A program made the translations under genes and the position numbers. The notes beneath the pieces are model-generated. The model saw nothing but the letters and a program-made list of their open reading frames with translations, had not been told where the DNA came from and searched no databases. 64,000 nucleotides of DNA from Clostridia bacterium. GTDB lineage: Bacteria; Bacillota; Clostridia; TANB77; CAG-465. Where the stretch lies: the NCBI GenBank assembly GCA_028692955.1, contig JAQUWH010000003.1, forward strand, positions 1-64,000, in the 5' to 3' direction. Numbering within the stretch: the first letter of the stretch is position 1; the number at the start of each line of letters is the position of its first letter. Shown here piece by piece: positions 33,982-43,977 of this stretch.

Positions 33982-36156
33982 CTATTCTAACATAAAATCA
34001 ATTTCTTTTAACTTTACATCACATTTTACTAGTTTCACTGTTAGATGTTCTCCTATTTTAAATACTCTACCTTTTCTTTTTCCAACTAAAATCCTTTTTG
34101 TTTCATCAAACTCATAATAATCATCATCTGGCATATTATTAAAAGGAATTAATCCCTCAACTGTATTTTCTAACTTTACAAACATACCAAATGAAGTAAT
34201 GGAAGAAATAACTGCTGTAAATGATTCGTTTATATAATCTTGCATATAGATTACTTTGTATAAATCATCAAAATCTCTTTCGATTGTCGTTGCTTGTTTT
34301 TCTGCCTCAGAGGAAGAAATTGCATACTTATTTGCTTGAATAGTATATTTTTGAATAGATTCTTCAGATAACATATAGTTAGAAGCCAAATACTCAGATA
34401 TTACCCTATGGATAAATAAATCTGGATATCTTCTAATTGGAGATGTGAAATGGCAGTAATACTTTGCAGCAAGTCCAAAATGGCCATCACATTCACTGCT
34501 ATATTTAGCAAGTTTTAATGTACGAAGCATAAAGGTAGAGACAACTCTCTTTTCTTCTTCTGAATCAAATTCATCTAATATCTTTGCAAGTACTTTTGGC
34601 TGTACATTGCTAAGTCCCGTTACTCTTTTTTTGTAATTTCCCAGTATCTCATTTAAATCTCTTAATTTTTCTTCATCTGGTTTTTCATGGATACGATAAA
34701 TAAATGGTAATTCAAGAAAGAAAAATGTTTTTGCTACTGCCATATTAGCAGCTAACATAAATTCTTCAATGATATCATTTGCAATTGTCTTGTTATATGG
34801 TTCTATTCCTATTACATTTCCCTTATCATCTAGCACTACTTTTGTATCAGGTATATCAAAATTAATACTACCGATTTCTCTTCTTTTGTTATTTAGTAAT
34901 ATCGCTAATTCTTTCATAACAAGGATATCTGCAATATATGGTTTGTATTCATTATTTACTTCTTCATCTGTGTTTTCTATCACCTTGAAAACCTTATCAT
35001 ATGTCATTCTTTTTGTTACTTTAATTACTGTCTTAAAAATATTACTATCTGTCACATTTCCTTTTCCATCTATTTGTAAATCAATGGCAAGTGATAGACG
35101 CTCTACATTTTCATTTAAACTACAGATTCCATTGGATAATTTTCTTGGTAGCATTGGAAGTACAGTACCAGGAATATATACACTTGTTCCACGTGTTAGC
35201 GCTTCTTCATCTAGTGCACTAGCATCTTTTACATAATGGCTTACATCTGCAATATATACAGATAATATATACTTATTATCGTTTATTTTTTCTACAAATA
35301 CACCATCATCTAGATCTTTTGCATCATCACCATCTATTGTATACACACGTCGATTGGTTCTATCTTCTCTTCCTATTTTATCTTGAGTGCTTACTGTATC
35401 TGGTATTCCATTTAGTTCATGTTGCACAGCATCATTAAACACTTCTAATTTATCTAGTCCAAATGACTTATATAGTGCTTCTATTTCAGATTTCACAGTA
35501 TTTCCAGAAGATACAATAGAAAGAATTCTACCTTCTGCTTTGGAGCTTTCTGTGGCATATTTTAATAGTTCTATTTCAACAATTTGTCCATTTTTTACAT
35601 TAGCAGCATATTTTTTTGGTATATAGATATCCCCTATCTTCTTGTCAATTGCCTCTACAAAGCCAAAATTCTTTGATTTCATAAATCTACCTACTACTTT
35701 AGTAGTATTTCTCTTTAAAATCTTAACGATTTTTCCTTCTTTACTCTTTGTCCCAGAATTTTGTTTGGTAATAGCAGCAATTACCAAATCTCCATTCATA
35801 GAATGCAGATTAAGGTTTGCTGGTATATAAATATCGTCACTATTTTCAAGCAAAACAAAACCAAATTTTTCAGATTTTGCTTGATAGACTCCTTTTACAA
35901 GATTTGTTCTTTCAAAAGGAATATATCGCTTGCTATCATCTACACAAACAATAGCCTCTAATTCTAACTCTTCTAATATGTGATTTAACATATCACGTTC
36001 TTCTTTTGGCACGTTTAATAGATTTGCAATATGCTTCTGTGTCATTGGCACATACTCTTTATTTAAAAAAAAGGAAGTCAACGCTTCCTTTTTGTCTAAA
36101 TATTCTTTGCTCTTCCTATTAAAAATACTACTTTTATTTTCATATTCTTTTTTCAT
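33982..36156 (-). CDS. rnr: Ribonuclease R
   Basis: A 3'-5' exoribonuclease that degrades structured RNA, of about 724 residues. In order: N-terminal helical/HTH domain, two cold-shock-like domains, the RNB catalytic domain with DGDDAKDLDDGV (metal-binding Asp residues) and SPIRRYPDL, and a C-terminal S1 domain (GMFVKLENTVEGLIP). ATG 36156 has better spacing from AGGTG than ATG 36159. The secG-rnr order is common in Firmicutes, but smpB does not follow here. Confidence 0.96.
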   Translation of the reverse strand: MKKEYENKSSIFNRKSKEYLDKKEALTSFFLNKEYVPMTQKHIANLLNVPKEERDMLNHILEELELEAIVCVDDSKRYIPFERTNLVKGVYQAKSEKFGFVLLENSDDIYIPANLNLHSMNGDLVIAAITKQNSGTKSKEGKIVKILKRNTTKVVGRFMKSKNFGFVEAIDKKIGDIYIPKKYAANVKNGQIVEIELLKYATESSKAEGRILSIVSSGNTVKSEIEALYKSFGLDKLEVFNDAVQHELNGIPDTVSTQDKIGREDRTNRRVYTIDGDDAKDLDDGVFVEKINDNKYILSVYIADVSHYVKDASALDEEALTRGTSVYIPGTVLPMLPRKLSNGICSLNENVERLSLAIDLQIDGKGNVTDSNIFKTVIKVTKRMTYDKVFKVIENTDEEVNNEYKPYIADILVMKELAILLNNKRREIGSINFDIPDTKVVLDDKGNVIGIEPYNKTIANDIIEEFMLAANMAVAKTFFFLELPFIYRIHEKPDEEKLRDLNEILGNYKKRVTGLSNVQPKVLAKILDEFDSEEEKRVVSTFMLRTLKLAKYSSECDGHFGLAAKYYCHFTSPIRRYPDLFIHRVISEYLASNYMLSEESIQKYTIQANKYAISSSEAEKQATTIERDFDDLYKVIYMQDYINESFTAVISSITSFGMFVKLENTVEGLIPFNNMPDDDYYEFDETKRILVGKRKGRVFKIGEHLTVKLVKCDVKLKEIDFMLE

Positions 36157-36163
36157 CATTCAC

Positions 36164-36400
36164 CTATTTCATAATAGCTACTGTTGTTGCAAAACAAAGT
36201 AAACAAAAAACAATGGCAAAGAAAACAGTATATTTTGATAATGTTCCATCTAATGTTTTTGATTTATTTGCTCCGTAGAAAGTGTTTGCTCCTGTAATTG
36301 AAGATTGAGAATCTTTGCTATTTTGAAGCATTACAATAATTGTTAAAATAATACCTACTAACACTGTAGCTATGGATAATGTCCAGTCAATCCAACCCAT
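36164..36400 (-). CDS. secG: Preprotein translocase subunit SecG
   Basis: A 78-residue accessory subunit of SecYEG. It has two hydrophobic helices (about 8-24 and 58-76) linked by a Ser/Gly-rich loop. TAGGAGG precedes the ATG. First gene of the secG-rnr-trmB operon. Confidence 0.93.
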   Translation of the reverse strand: MGWIDWTLSIATVLVGIILTIIVMLQNSKDSQSSITGANTFYGANKSKTLDGTLSKYTVFFAIVFCLLCFATTVAIMK

Positions 36401-36439
36401 GTCTATTCCTCCTAAATTAATTGCCTATTCAATGAAAGT

Positions 36440-36468
36440 ATTATATCATATTATTCATCCAATTTCAA
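36440..36468 (-). promoter_or_regulatory. Promoter of the secG-rnr operon
   Basis: On the minus strand TTGAAA (36468-36463), 17-bp spacer, TATAAT (36445-36440). The -35 box touches the end of the preceding gene. Confidence 0.65.
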
Positions 36469-38618
36469 GTTCCTTGTTCCACTTTTTTCATAACATGATT
36501 GTTACCTTTATCATACATTATGATACTTTGTGTATTCTCTTCCATTTTTTGATTGATTTGTTCTACTGTATCTAAATCTCCACTCATTTCAAGCAATTTG
36601 ATATACTTTAGATATTCTTGATTTAAATTGAATCGATAGGAGCTTTCATATTTATCAAGAGATATGATATTTTCATATTTTGAGATAACATTTTCTTGTT
36701 CTTTAATAGTTGCATCTGATTCATATTTTGGTATTTTAGTATAATAAGCGATATTTTGCCCTATTAAAATAATGACAATAACAGTTCCCACTAAAATACT
36801 AGAGATGTCTTTTAATATTAAGATTTTTTCACTTGTCTTATCTACTCTTTTTGTTTCTTTTTGCAATGCAAGTATTATAGCAAATACACACATAGAAAAC
36901 ATATATGATAGGTTCAAATCAAAAAAACCATGTATTAAAAATAGCATAAGCGCAAGTCGATATACACTATTTTTAGATTTTCTAAAAGCCATGATAATAC
37001 ATAGTATAAACATTGAAAGTCCTATGATTCCGGACTCCACTAATATTTGTAAATAAATATTATGAACTTCTGTTGACGAATAATCTTTTGTTTTGTAAGA
37101 CTCATATACATTTTTAAAACCTTCTCCACCGATGCCAATAATTAGATTTTTAGGAGAGGAGGTAGCTATCTTAATCGCATCGCTATAATACCATAGTCTA
37201 TCTTTACCACTTGTTGTTCCATCTAGTGAGTCCTTCAAACGATAAATCATATTAGATGGTAATAATCTATAATCAAGTATATTATGTTTATTTAGCTTAA
37301 ACTTTGTAATAGCAATATTTCCCTTGTCAACCGTTATTTTGACAGATAAGCATTTTAAATTTTCTTCTGGGGTATACTTAAATTCATAATTACCATTGAT
37401 AGTTGAATAATAGTGATAAGTTTGTAATAATGTTGTTTCAAAATCTTTACTTACTTTAAATATTTCAATCTTATACTCACTAAGTGGTTCTTTTTCTTTT
37501 ACTTGAAGGCTTAACGTACTTTCTCTTCCTTCTTGTAATTTATATATATTTCTTGTAACAACACTTTCATTGACACCGCTTACGATATTGATTTCTTTCT
37601 TTAGCATAAATCCTGCTATAATAAATACTAAAATGAAAAACACCGTTAAACCAGTAACAAGAAATGTTTGTTTTGCCAATTTCTCTTGTGTACTTGGTTT
37701 TCTAATCAAGAAATAGAGTAACGTAAATACTAGTATTATTGCTAAATAAGCAATAATTGTGTACAGATATACGTCACCTAAATTAACAGTTAAAGTTTTA
37801 TTGATGTATGCTGTATAGATTGCCGTTATAATACTATGGCATAAAAATACAAATTTAATATTTGACTTTATTGTAAATAACATGATAAATACTGCTATAA
37901 CAAACATAATGATGACATATCTAGAGCCTGCTAGCACAATACTAGAAGCAAATACAATAAAGAATAGATTATATATCACAAACTTAAATCCTTCTATTGT
38001 TTTTATTTTCCATTTATTTTCTTTGCTAAAAGCAAACTTTAGTATTCGATTAAAGACCAGTAATCCACATATTCCACAAATAACGGCAAAAACATTGGCA
38101 TATTGAATAGTACCAGACATTCTTGTTAAATCTAGTAAAGTAAGATAGCCAGAATGAATCTGTTTTAATACTGGCTCTAAATATCGATTCGCTATTCCAT
38201 CGATTCCAATTAAACATTGAATAAATGTAATTAAATAAAGCCCATTTAAGTATATTTTTTTATTGCTCGATGATCTAACTAATGTATAGATTAAAAATAA
38301 GTCAAAATAGCGAATCATTTCATGTATACTGTCTGACATACTAGAATAGTTTTTAAAGATGATAGGTAATACATATGCAAAAGATAGCCCTAATAAAAAT
38401 ATTTGTACAAAATCACCTTTGAATTCTATTTTTTCACTTTTTTTGATATATTTTATATAACAGTTATAAATAATATAAATAAGTCCAATACCTGTAATAC
38501 ATAGGTTAAAAAATATTGAATCTTCTTTATAAAATCCACCTTTTTTTATCGATACAATTAATAATAATATTACGATAATAACATCCATTATTTTTCTGAT
38601 ATTCAAAAGCTTTTTCAT
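36465..38618 (-). CDS. O-antigen ligase/polymerase-like membrane protein
   Basis: A 717-residue polytopic protein. About 12 membrane helices surround a large extracytoplasmic loop (about 330-460). The loop precedes the Wzy_C-like motif GIGGEGFKNVYESY ... STEVHNIYLQILVESGIIG, the signature of O-antigen ligase/polymerase proteins, and the C-terminus is helical. In a Gram-positive cell it could polymerise or attach a polysaccharide or glycan to surface proteins. AAGGAG precedes the ATG. No polysaccharide cluster is adjacent. Confidence 0.8.
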   Translation of the reverse strand: MKKLLNIRKIMDVIIVILLLIVSIKKGGFYKEDSIFFNLCITGIGLIYIIYNCYIKYIKKSEKIEFKGDFVQIFLLGLSFAYVLPIIFKNYSSMSDSIHEMIRYFDLFLIYTLVRSSSNKKIYLNGLYLITFIQCLIGIDGIANRYLEPVLKQIHSGYLTLLDLTRMSGTIQYANVFAVICGICGLLVFNRILKFAFSKENKWKIKTIEGFKFVIYNLFFIVFASSIVLAGSRYVIIMFVIAVFIMLFTIKSNIKFVFLCHSIITAIYTAYINKTLTVNLGDVYLYTIIAYLAIILVFTLLYFLIRKPSTQEKLAKQTFLVTGLTVFFILVFIIAGFMLKKEINIVSGVNESVVTRNIYKLQEGRESTLSLQVKEKEPLSEYKIEIFKVSKDFETTLLQTYHYYSTINGNYEFKYTPEENLKCLSVKITVDKGNIAITKFKLNKHNILDYRLLPSNMIYRLKDSLDGTTSGKDRLWYYSDAIKIATSSPKNLIIGIGGEGFKNVYESYKTKDYSSTEVHNIYLQILVESGIIGLSMFILCIIMAFRKSKNSVYRLALMLFLIHGFFDLNLSYMFSMCVFAIILALQKETKRVDKTSEKILILKDISSILVGTVIVIILIGQNIAYYTKIPKYESDATIKEQENVISKYENIISLDKYESSYRFNLNQEYLKYIKLLEMSGDLDTVEQINQKMEENTQSIIMYDKGNNHVMKKVEQGT

Positions 38619-38674
38619 GATCTACTCCTTGTCGATTTTTAAAGTATATCATATATTTTTGTATTTTACAATTT

Positions 38675-40441
38675 TTATATTAAATTTTCTAATTGTTGTA
38701 TTTTACTATGATAATAGCCAAAAGCTTCTTCCATAAATGCTTTAGACTCTAAATCAATTCCTATCTCTTTTAATAATACTAAGGAGTCTTTAGAATTTCC
38801 AAGCGATAACATATTAATATATTTTTCCAAAAATCCTTCTTCCCTCTTTAATATTTTAGTTGCAATAGTAATGGCACAAGAAATACCTGTCGCGTATTTA
38901 TATACATAAAACGGTCTGTAAAAATGAGGAATTCTTGCCCAATCATATTTTGCTCCCTCATCAATTTCAACGGATTTCCCCAAATATTTTTTTTGTAACG
39001 AGCTATAAATATCACATATTTCATTAGGTGATAATGTTTCGTTATTTTCTACTTTTTCATGAACGCTCTTTTCAAATTCTGCAAACATTGTCTGAGAGAT
39101 GAGCGTAGCCCTTATTCTATCTATTAATGAATATAGTAATGATTTTTTCTTTTCCACATTTTCTTCTTGACTAATTTGATATTCCGCAAGTAATATTTCA
39201 TTAACAGTAGAGGCAATTTCTGCAATCATAATCGTATAATTAGAACTTAGAATGTCTTGTTTGTTATTAGAATAATAGGAGTGCATAGCGTGACCAAATT
39301 CATGTGCCACTGTACTAACGGATTCAATATCGTTGGTATAATTTAACAAGATATATGGATGAACACCATATACTCCGGTGTTATAACCGCCACTATATTT
39401 ATTTTCTCTTTCAAAGATATCAAACCAATGTGCTTCAAACGCCTTGTTAAACATTGCTACATATTCTTGACCAAGTGGCATAATTGCATTTTTAATGATT
39501 TTTCTTGCTTCTTCAATGGTTATTTTACCACTACCAATCGTTAATGGATTGACAAGAGTATCATAGATATGAAGTTTATCAATACCAAGTAATTTTGTTT
39601 TTAATTCCATAAATTGATGATTCATCCATAAATTCTCATTTACTGTTTTGACAAGATTATGATATACTACCACACTGGACTCATCTTTTATCACAGCCTT
39701 TTCAAGTGAAGAGGCATATTTCCTTAAACGAGCAGTTATCGTATCTTCCTTGACAGAAGCAATATAATTTTGTGTCATCGCATTAATACATTCTTTGTAC
39801 TTTATATGAACAATATCAAAAGCTTCTTTCCTTATATCTCTATTCTTATTCGTAACAAAACTAATATAATTTCCTTGTGTTATTTCCTTTTTACTTCCAT
39901 CTGGAAGTGTGATTGTTCCAAATTTAAAATCAACATCACAAAGTAAAGTATAAATATCGTGAAATGAATTTAATACACTTGAATAGTTAGAAACAATATA
40001 TTCTGCATCTTTACTTAATATATGACTTTTGTTTTTAATCATTTTTTCGATGAGCCTTTGGTATTTTTTTAACTTATCATTTTCATCTAAAAATTGATAT
40101 AGAATTTTATCTTCTATCTCATTTATTTCTGGTTCTATATACGAAGTTTTTACATTATACTGATCAATTAAATTCTCTACTCTTTTATATAATTTAATGC
40201 TTGCATTTTTTGCCATGTTTTGATGAAATTGCAAAGTAGCATAAGCATCAATTTTCTCAATAATTTTAGTAATCTCTTCTAACAAGTTATAGCAGGCAAA
40301 AAGGTAATTAGAAGAAGAACCTAGTCTTCCTTTCAATTCCTCTATTCTAGTTAAAAATTCTATTACTTTTTCATAATCATTTTCAAAAGCAATGCTACTG
40401 CCATAGATATCCTTTAAATTCCAACAATAAATATCTTTCAT
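38675..40441 (-). CDS. pepF: Oligoendopeptidase F-type M3 metallopeptidase
   Basis: A cytoplasmic zinc peptidase that trims short peptides, of 588 residues. The zinc site HEFGH with the downstream Glu region (IAEIASTVNEILL) is intact. The 616-residue reading from the upstream start is rejected because GGAGGGG lies just before MMKDIYCWN; ATG 40441 has the best spacing and ATG 40444 is the alternative. Confidence 0.93.
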   Translation of the reverse strand: MKDIYCWNLKDIYGSSIAFENDYEKVIEFLTRIEELKGRLGSSSNYLFACYNLLEEITKIIEKIDAYATLQFHQNMAKNASIKLYKRVENLIDQYNVKTSYIEPEINEIEDKILYQFLDENDKLKKYQRLIEKMIKNKSHILSKDAEYIVSNYSSVLNSFHDIYTLLCDVDFKFGTITLPDGSKKEITQGNYISFVTNKNRDIRKEAFDIVHIKYKECINAMTQNYIASVKEDTITARLRKYASSLEKAVIKDESSVVVYHNLVKTVNENLWMNHQFMELKTKLLGIDKLHIYDTLVNPLTIGSGKITIEEARKIIKNAIMPLGQEYVAMFNKAFEAHWFDIFERENKYSGGYNTGVYGVHPYILLNYTNDIESVSTVAHEFGHAMHSYYSNNKQDILSSNYTIMIAEIASTVNEILLAEYQISQEENVEKKKSLLYSLIDRIRATLISQTMFAEFEKSVHEKVENNETLSPNEICDIYSSLQKKYLGKSVEIDEGAKYDWARIPHFYRPFYVYKYATGISCAITIATKILKREEGFLEKYINMLSLGNSKDSLVLLKEIGIDLESKAFMEEAFGYYHSKIQQLENLI

Positions 40442-40658
40442 CATAACCCCTCCAATAGGTAAAATATACCAGAAAAGCGAATACATGTCAAACAATTCAA
40501 CATTAAATTTTATTATAGCTTTCAAGTATTTATACTATATTATACAGAATATATTCATAAATAAACTAGTATTAGTCCTAAAAACTTTTTTCATTTGATA
40601 ATTTATACTTATGTTTTAACGCATGCCTATTATAAAAAATTGATAAATAGATAATCAC

Positions 40659-40699
40659 AAAGCAACTTACAAACGATAACATTTGTAAGTTGCTTTTGT
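40659..40699. terminator. Terminator downstream of tRNA-Arg
   Basis: AAAGCAACTTACAAA and its exact complement around an 8-nt loop. T-rich on the plus side, weaker on the minus side. Confidence 0.7.
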
Positions 40700-40703
40700 T
40701 GTA

Positions 40704-40780
40704 TGGTGCCCCAGGGGCGATTCGAACGCTCGACCTACGGCTTAGAAGGCCGTTGCTCTATCCAACTGAGCTACTGGAGC
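40704..40780 (-). tRNA. tRNA-Arg (anticodon TCT)
   Basis: A 77-nt cloverleaf with anticodon loop CTTCTAA and encoded CCA, decoding AGA. The T-stem GAGCG/CGCCC has one A-C mismatch. Confidence 0.95.
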
Positions 40781-40800
40781 ATATTGTTTAATACTTAATT

Positions 40801-40829
40801 ATTATAACACAAGAGTATTTTAAATGCAA
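40801..40829 (-). promoter_or_regulatory. Promoter of tRNA-Arg
   Basis: On the minus strand TTGCAT (40829-40824), 17-bp spacer, TATAAT (40806-40801) with TG before it. Confidence 0.65.
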
Positions 40830-40909
40830 TAGTTTATTGTAAAAAAATATAAAGTACAACTTGTAAAAGCATTTAATCCTACATTATTCTACTTTTTTCT
40901 TCCATCTTA

Positions 40910-40938
40910 TTGACAATAACATAATAGAATTATATAAT
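40910..40938 (+). promoter_or_regulatory. Promoter of the PIN-PhoH gene
   Basis: TTGACA (40910-40915), 17-bp spacer, TATAAT (40933-40938). Leader of about 60 nt. Confidence 0.75.
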
Positions 40939-41004
40939 TGGGGTAGCAAATATCTTAGAGTATGTTAACTATTCATACTGACAAAAATTTGAAGGAGGCA
41001 TTTT

Positions 41005-42450
41005 ATGCAAACTCACGAACTCGACACCAAAGTACAAAATACACGGCAGGAGGAACTCGTTACCAATACTAACGTAAAGCACTATATTCTGGCTACTGAT
41101 GTTTTAAAGCACGATCCACTTAGCTTTAAAAAATTCGTAGGAAATCATGTATATATCTTATCAGAGACCACGAAATACTTTAGTGACATCGTGGAATTTC
41201 CAAAAAGGCATACTGATATAGCAGTTTTCCAAGCAAAAGAAGCTCTCATAAGGTTAAAAGAAGCCATCAATGGTAATTCAAAGAAAACAGTATTACCTGC
41301 AGGGTTGCTTTTAAAGGATGTTAATGTCACTCTCCACATTGTAAAATGTAATAAACCGATTTCAGCTCAAAGTGATATTCTAACCTTTGCTAATGAACTA
41401 AAAGTAAAATACCCTAATGAGTCTGTTATTTTAGTATCAAAAACTCTAAATACAAGGCTTGATTGTGATTTTGCTAATATAACAGCACAAGATTACAAAA
41501 ACGATAAAGTATATGAGGAGGAGATATCTCCCTATTTCCAAAAAGTGGTTTTATCCGATGAAAAATATATTAAGTTACAACAAGACATATCTACTTTTTC
41601 AGTAAAAGATTTAGGAATTTCATTATTCCCCAATTGTTTCTTAGAAGTATATTGTGAATCTGATAAAGCAACACCTATCTTTATTAAATATGATGGAAAG
41701 CATTTTGTAAATTTATCGCATCGATATAATGATTTTGCCGGGATAAAGCCAAAAAATACAGAACAAAAATTTGTATTTGACCTATTGGGTGACAAAAATG
41801 TGGAACTTGTCACAATAACTGGTAGTGCTGGATCTGGAAAAACAATCTTATCTGTTGCTGCTGCTTTGCAACTAGCAATAAAAGATGGGTTATATGATAA
41901 AATCATATATGTTAAGCCTACCCTTCCAGCAGATGATGGACAAGGTTATCTAAAGGGTGACTTATATGATAAACTCCGTCCTTATATGATGAGTTTCTTT
42001 GACTCTCTATCTGTTATACTAACCAAAAACGAAGCTTCTAATAAGGTATATAGAAAATTTCTTGATTCAGCATTTGATGCCAATGATAAAACGCCAATCG
42101 ATGTAGAAAAATTTGCAAAAAATTTAATTGATAGGCAACTTTTGGAGCTTACTTGTTTTTCGTATATGCGAGGTAGAAATATTAGAAATAGTATCGTCAT
42201 TGTCGATGAAGGGCAACAGACAACTCCATTTATTGCAAAATTAATGTTGACTCGTATTAGTGAAAATGCAAAATTTGTTTTCATTGGTGATCCTTCTGAT
42301 AACCAAATTGATACAACTTCAGTTGACCCAAGATCAAATGGTCTTGTATATTTAGCAGCAAGATTAAAAAATTCGCCCATTACTGGACATGTTTCGCTAA
42401 AAGCAGTGGAACGAGGAAAACTTGCTGAACTTGCAGATGAGATGTTGTAA
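41005..42450 (+). CDS. PhoH2-type protein: PIN domain fused to PhoH ATPase
   Basis: A 481-residue cytoplasmic protein. Residues about 25-165 form a PIN nuclease-like domain beginning YILATDVLKHDP (Asp32). The PhoH P-loop NTPase follows, with Walker A GSAGSGKTILS near residue 272 and Walker B IVIVDEGQQTT near 398, and a later FIGDPSDNQID sensor. PhoH2 proteins in other bacteria are ATP-driven RNA unwinding and cleaving enzymes. GAAGGAGG precedes the ATG. Monocistronic, between its own promoter and terminator. Confidence 0.9.
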   Translation: MQTHELDTKVQNTRQEELVTNTNVKHYILATDVLKHDPLSFKKFVGNHVYILSETTKYFSDIVEFPKRHTDIAVFQAKEALIRLKEAINGNSKKTVLPAGLLLKDVNVTLHIVKCNKPISAQSDILTFANELKVKYPNESVILVSKTLNTRLDCDFANITAQDYKNDKVYEEEISPYFQKVVLSDEKYIKLQQDISTFSVKDLGISLFPNCFLEVYCESDKATPIFIKYDGKHFVNLSHRYNDFAGIKPKNTEQKFVFDLLGDKNVELVTITGSAGSGKTILSVAAALQLAIKDGLYDKIIYVKPTLPADDGQGYLKGDLYDKLRPYMMSFFDSLSVILTKNEASNKVYRKFLDSAFDANDKTPIDVEKFAKNLIDRQLLELTCFSYMRGRNIRNSIVIVDEGQQTTPFIAKLMLTRISENAKFVFIGDPSDNQIDTTSVDPRSNGLVYLAARLKNSPITGHVSLKAVERGKLAELADEML

Positions 42451-42467
42451 GTTTAGTATAAATCAAT

Positions 42468-42502
42468 AAATAGACCAGATAGAAATTCTATCTGGTCTAT
42501 TT
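42468..42502. terminator. Bidirectional terminator between PIN-PhoH gene and rpmA
   Basis: A near-perfect 35-bp palindrome, AAATAGACCAGATAGAA and its complement, with T-runs outside. The genes converge. Confidence 0.9.
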
Positions 42503-42514
42503 CATTTTTATATC

Positions 42515-42778
42515 TTATTCTTCTACTACAGGATAAACGCTAACCTTTTTATCGTCTCTTCCTTTTCTTTCGAATCTAACAACACCATCAGTTAATGCAA
42601 ATAGTGTGTAATCTTTTCCACATCCTACGTTTGTACCTGGATGTATTCTTGTTCCTCTTTGTCTATATAATATGTTACCAGCAAGTACAAATTGACCATC
42701 TGCTCTTTTTGCTCCAAGTCTTTTTGCTTCACTATCTCTACCATTTCTAGTAGAACCCATACCTTTCTTATGTGCCAT
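42515..42778 (-). CDS. rpmA: 50S ribosomal protein L27
   Basis: An 87-residue protein of the peptidyl-transferase centre. It begins [20 protein letters not shown], as in Proteobacteria. The N-terminal extension ending in the FFA-type site that Prp protease removes in most Firmicutes is absent. AAAGGAG lies just before this ATG and would be inside any longer reading. It follows rplU by 39 bases with no prp gene between. Confidence 0.97.
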   Translation of the reverse strand: MAHKKGMGSTRNGRDSEAKRLGAKRADGQFVLAGNILYRQRGTRIHPGTNVGCGKDYTLFALTDGVVRFERKGRDDKKVSVYPVVEE

Positions 42779-42817
42779 TTATCTTCACTCCTTTATTATT
42801 CATATTTAAATTTTAAG

Positions 42818-43177
42818 TTATGCTTCTACCTTTTCTTCAGTTTCAGCTTTTTTAGCTCTAGTAGTTGTAGCTATTTTTTCTATTTGTATTTTTGTATATG
42901 GTTGTCTATGTCCTTGTGTTTTTCTGTAATTTTTCTTAGCTTTATATTTATATACAATTATTTTTTTGCCTTTACCATGTCCGATTACAGTAGCTTCTAC
43001 TTTTGCTCCTTTAACAGTATCTTGACCAATTGTAACTTTTTTTCCATCAGAAATAAGTAAAACGTTATCAAAAATAACTTTTTTTCCTTCTTCTTCATTT
43101 TCCAATCTGTCTACAAAAACAATGTCTCCTTCTTGTACTTTGTACTGTTTTCCACTAATTTCAACTATTGCGTACAT
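42818..43177 (-). CDS. rplU: 50S ribosomal protein L21
   Basis: A 119-residue 23S rRNA-binding protein. The start [18 protein letters not shown] is typical. The C-terminus is about 15 residues longer than usual, ending in an Ala/Lys/Glu tail. AAAGGAGG precedes the ATG. First gene of rplU-rpmA. Confidence 0.96.
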   Translation of the reverse strand: MYAIVEISGKQYKVQEGDIVFVDRLENEEEGKKVIFDNVLLISDGKKVTIGQDTVKGAKVEATVIGHGKGKKIIVYKYKAKKNYRKTQGHRQPYTKIQIEKIATTTRAKKAETEEKVEA

Positions 43178-43262
43178 TTAACTTCCTCCTTTAAATTCTA
43201 TCTTTCTCTCGCCATAAAGGTAGTGTTATCCACATTTATCACCTATTCTGTGCGGAATACAT
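43178..43262 (-). promoter_or_regulatory. 5' leader of rplU-rpmA, possible L21 autoregulatory leader
   Basis: About 85 untranslated nt with short complementary stretches (GGTGATAA region against TTATGGCG and GTGTTATCC). Ribosomal L21 leaders in Firmicutes form a small autoregulatory RNA. I see the right size and place but have not matched the motif. Confidence 0.35.
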
Positions 43263-43267
43263 GTTTT

Positions 43268-43296
43268 ATTATAATACATTTTGTATTAATTGTCAA
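43268..43296 (-). promoter_or_regulatory. Promoter of rplU-rpmA
   Basis: On the minus strand a perfect TTGACA (43296-43291), 17-bp spacer and TATAAT (43273-43268). It overlaps the last codons of pth. Confidence 0.8.
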
Positions 43297-43822
43297 GGAA
43301 TTCTTGCAATTTTTCAAAAGCTTCGTCAAAGATAGTTTCTAACTCTTTAAGTTGCGATGTAGTAAATCGTTGTAAAACAAAATCTGCTAAATCTTGCTTT
43401 TCATGTTTTAAACCACCAATACCTATTTTTATTCTTGCAATATCTTTAGTAGATAACATCTGAACGATATTTTTCATTCCATTATGTGTTCCACCACTAC
43501 CAGTTGTTTTATATCTACATTCACCAAAAGGAATATCAATATCATCAAAAATAACAATGATATCTTTATCTTCGACATCATACCATTTTTTTAACCTTTG
43601 CACTGCATTTCCACTTAGATTCATATAGGTAAGCGGTTTGGCAAATACAACTTTTTCATTATTAAGATAAATCTGTCCTACTACACTGTCTGTATTTTTT
43701 ATTTTATCATTAATCTTAAAGCCATATCTTTCTTCTAAATATTCTAAAAAAAGAAAACCCATATTATGCCTTGTTTTAGCATATTCTTCCCCTGGATTCC
43801 CAAGTCCAACAATAAGTTTCAT
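43286..43822 (-). CDS. pth: Peptidyl-tRNA hydrolase
   Basis: Releases peptides from stalled peptidyl-tRNA. It has 178 residues, slightly short at the C-terminus. The N-terminus VGLGNPGEEYAKTRHNMGF carries the catalytic His19; the later FDDIDIPFGECRYKTTGSGGTHNGMKN carries the conserved Asp and Asn. It ends inside the rplU promoter. Confidence 0.95.
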   Translation of the reverse strand: MKLIVGLGNPGEEYAKTRHNMGFLFLEYLEERYGFKINDKIKNTDSVVGQIYLNNEKVVFAKPLTYMNLSGNAVQRLKKWYDVEDKDIIVIFDDIDIPFGECRYKTTGSGGTHNGMKNIVQMLSTKDIARIKIGIGGLKHEKQDLADFVLQRFTTSQLKELETIFDEAFEKLQEFLDN

Positions 43823-43977
43823 TCTTTACACACTCCACTTTCATTTTATTTTACAATTACAATATATTTTAGCTAAAAAGCTTGAATTTTTCCCTTATTT
43901 ATAGTATTATTATATATGAAATTTATAATATTGTCAAATGATACTATTATATTTAATTTACTGAAAGTGGTGATATT

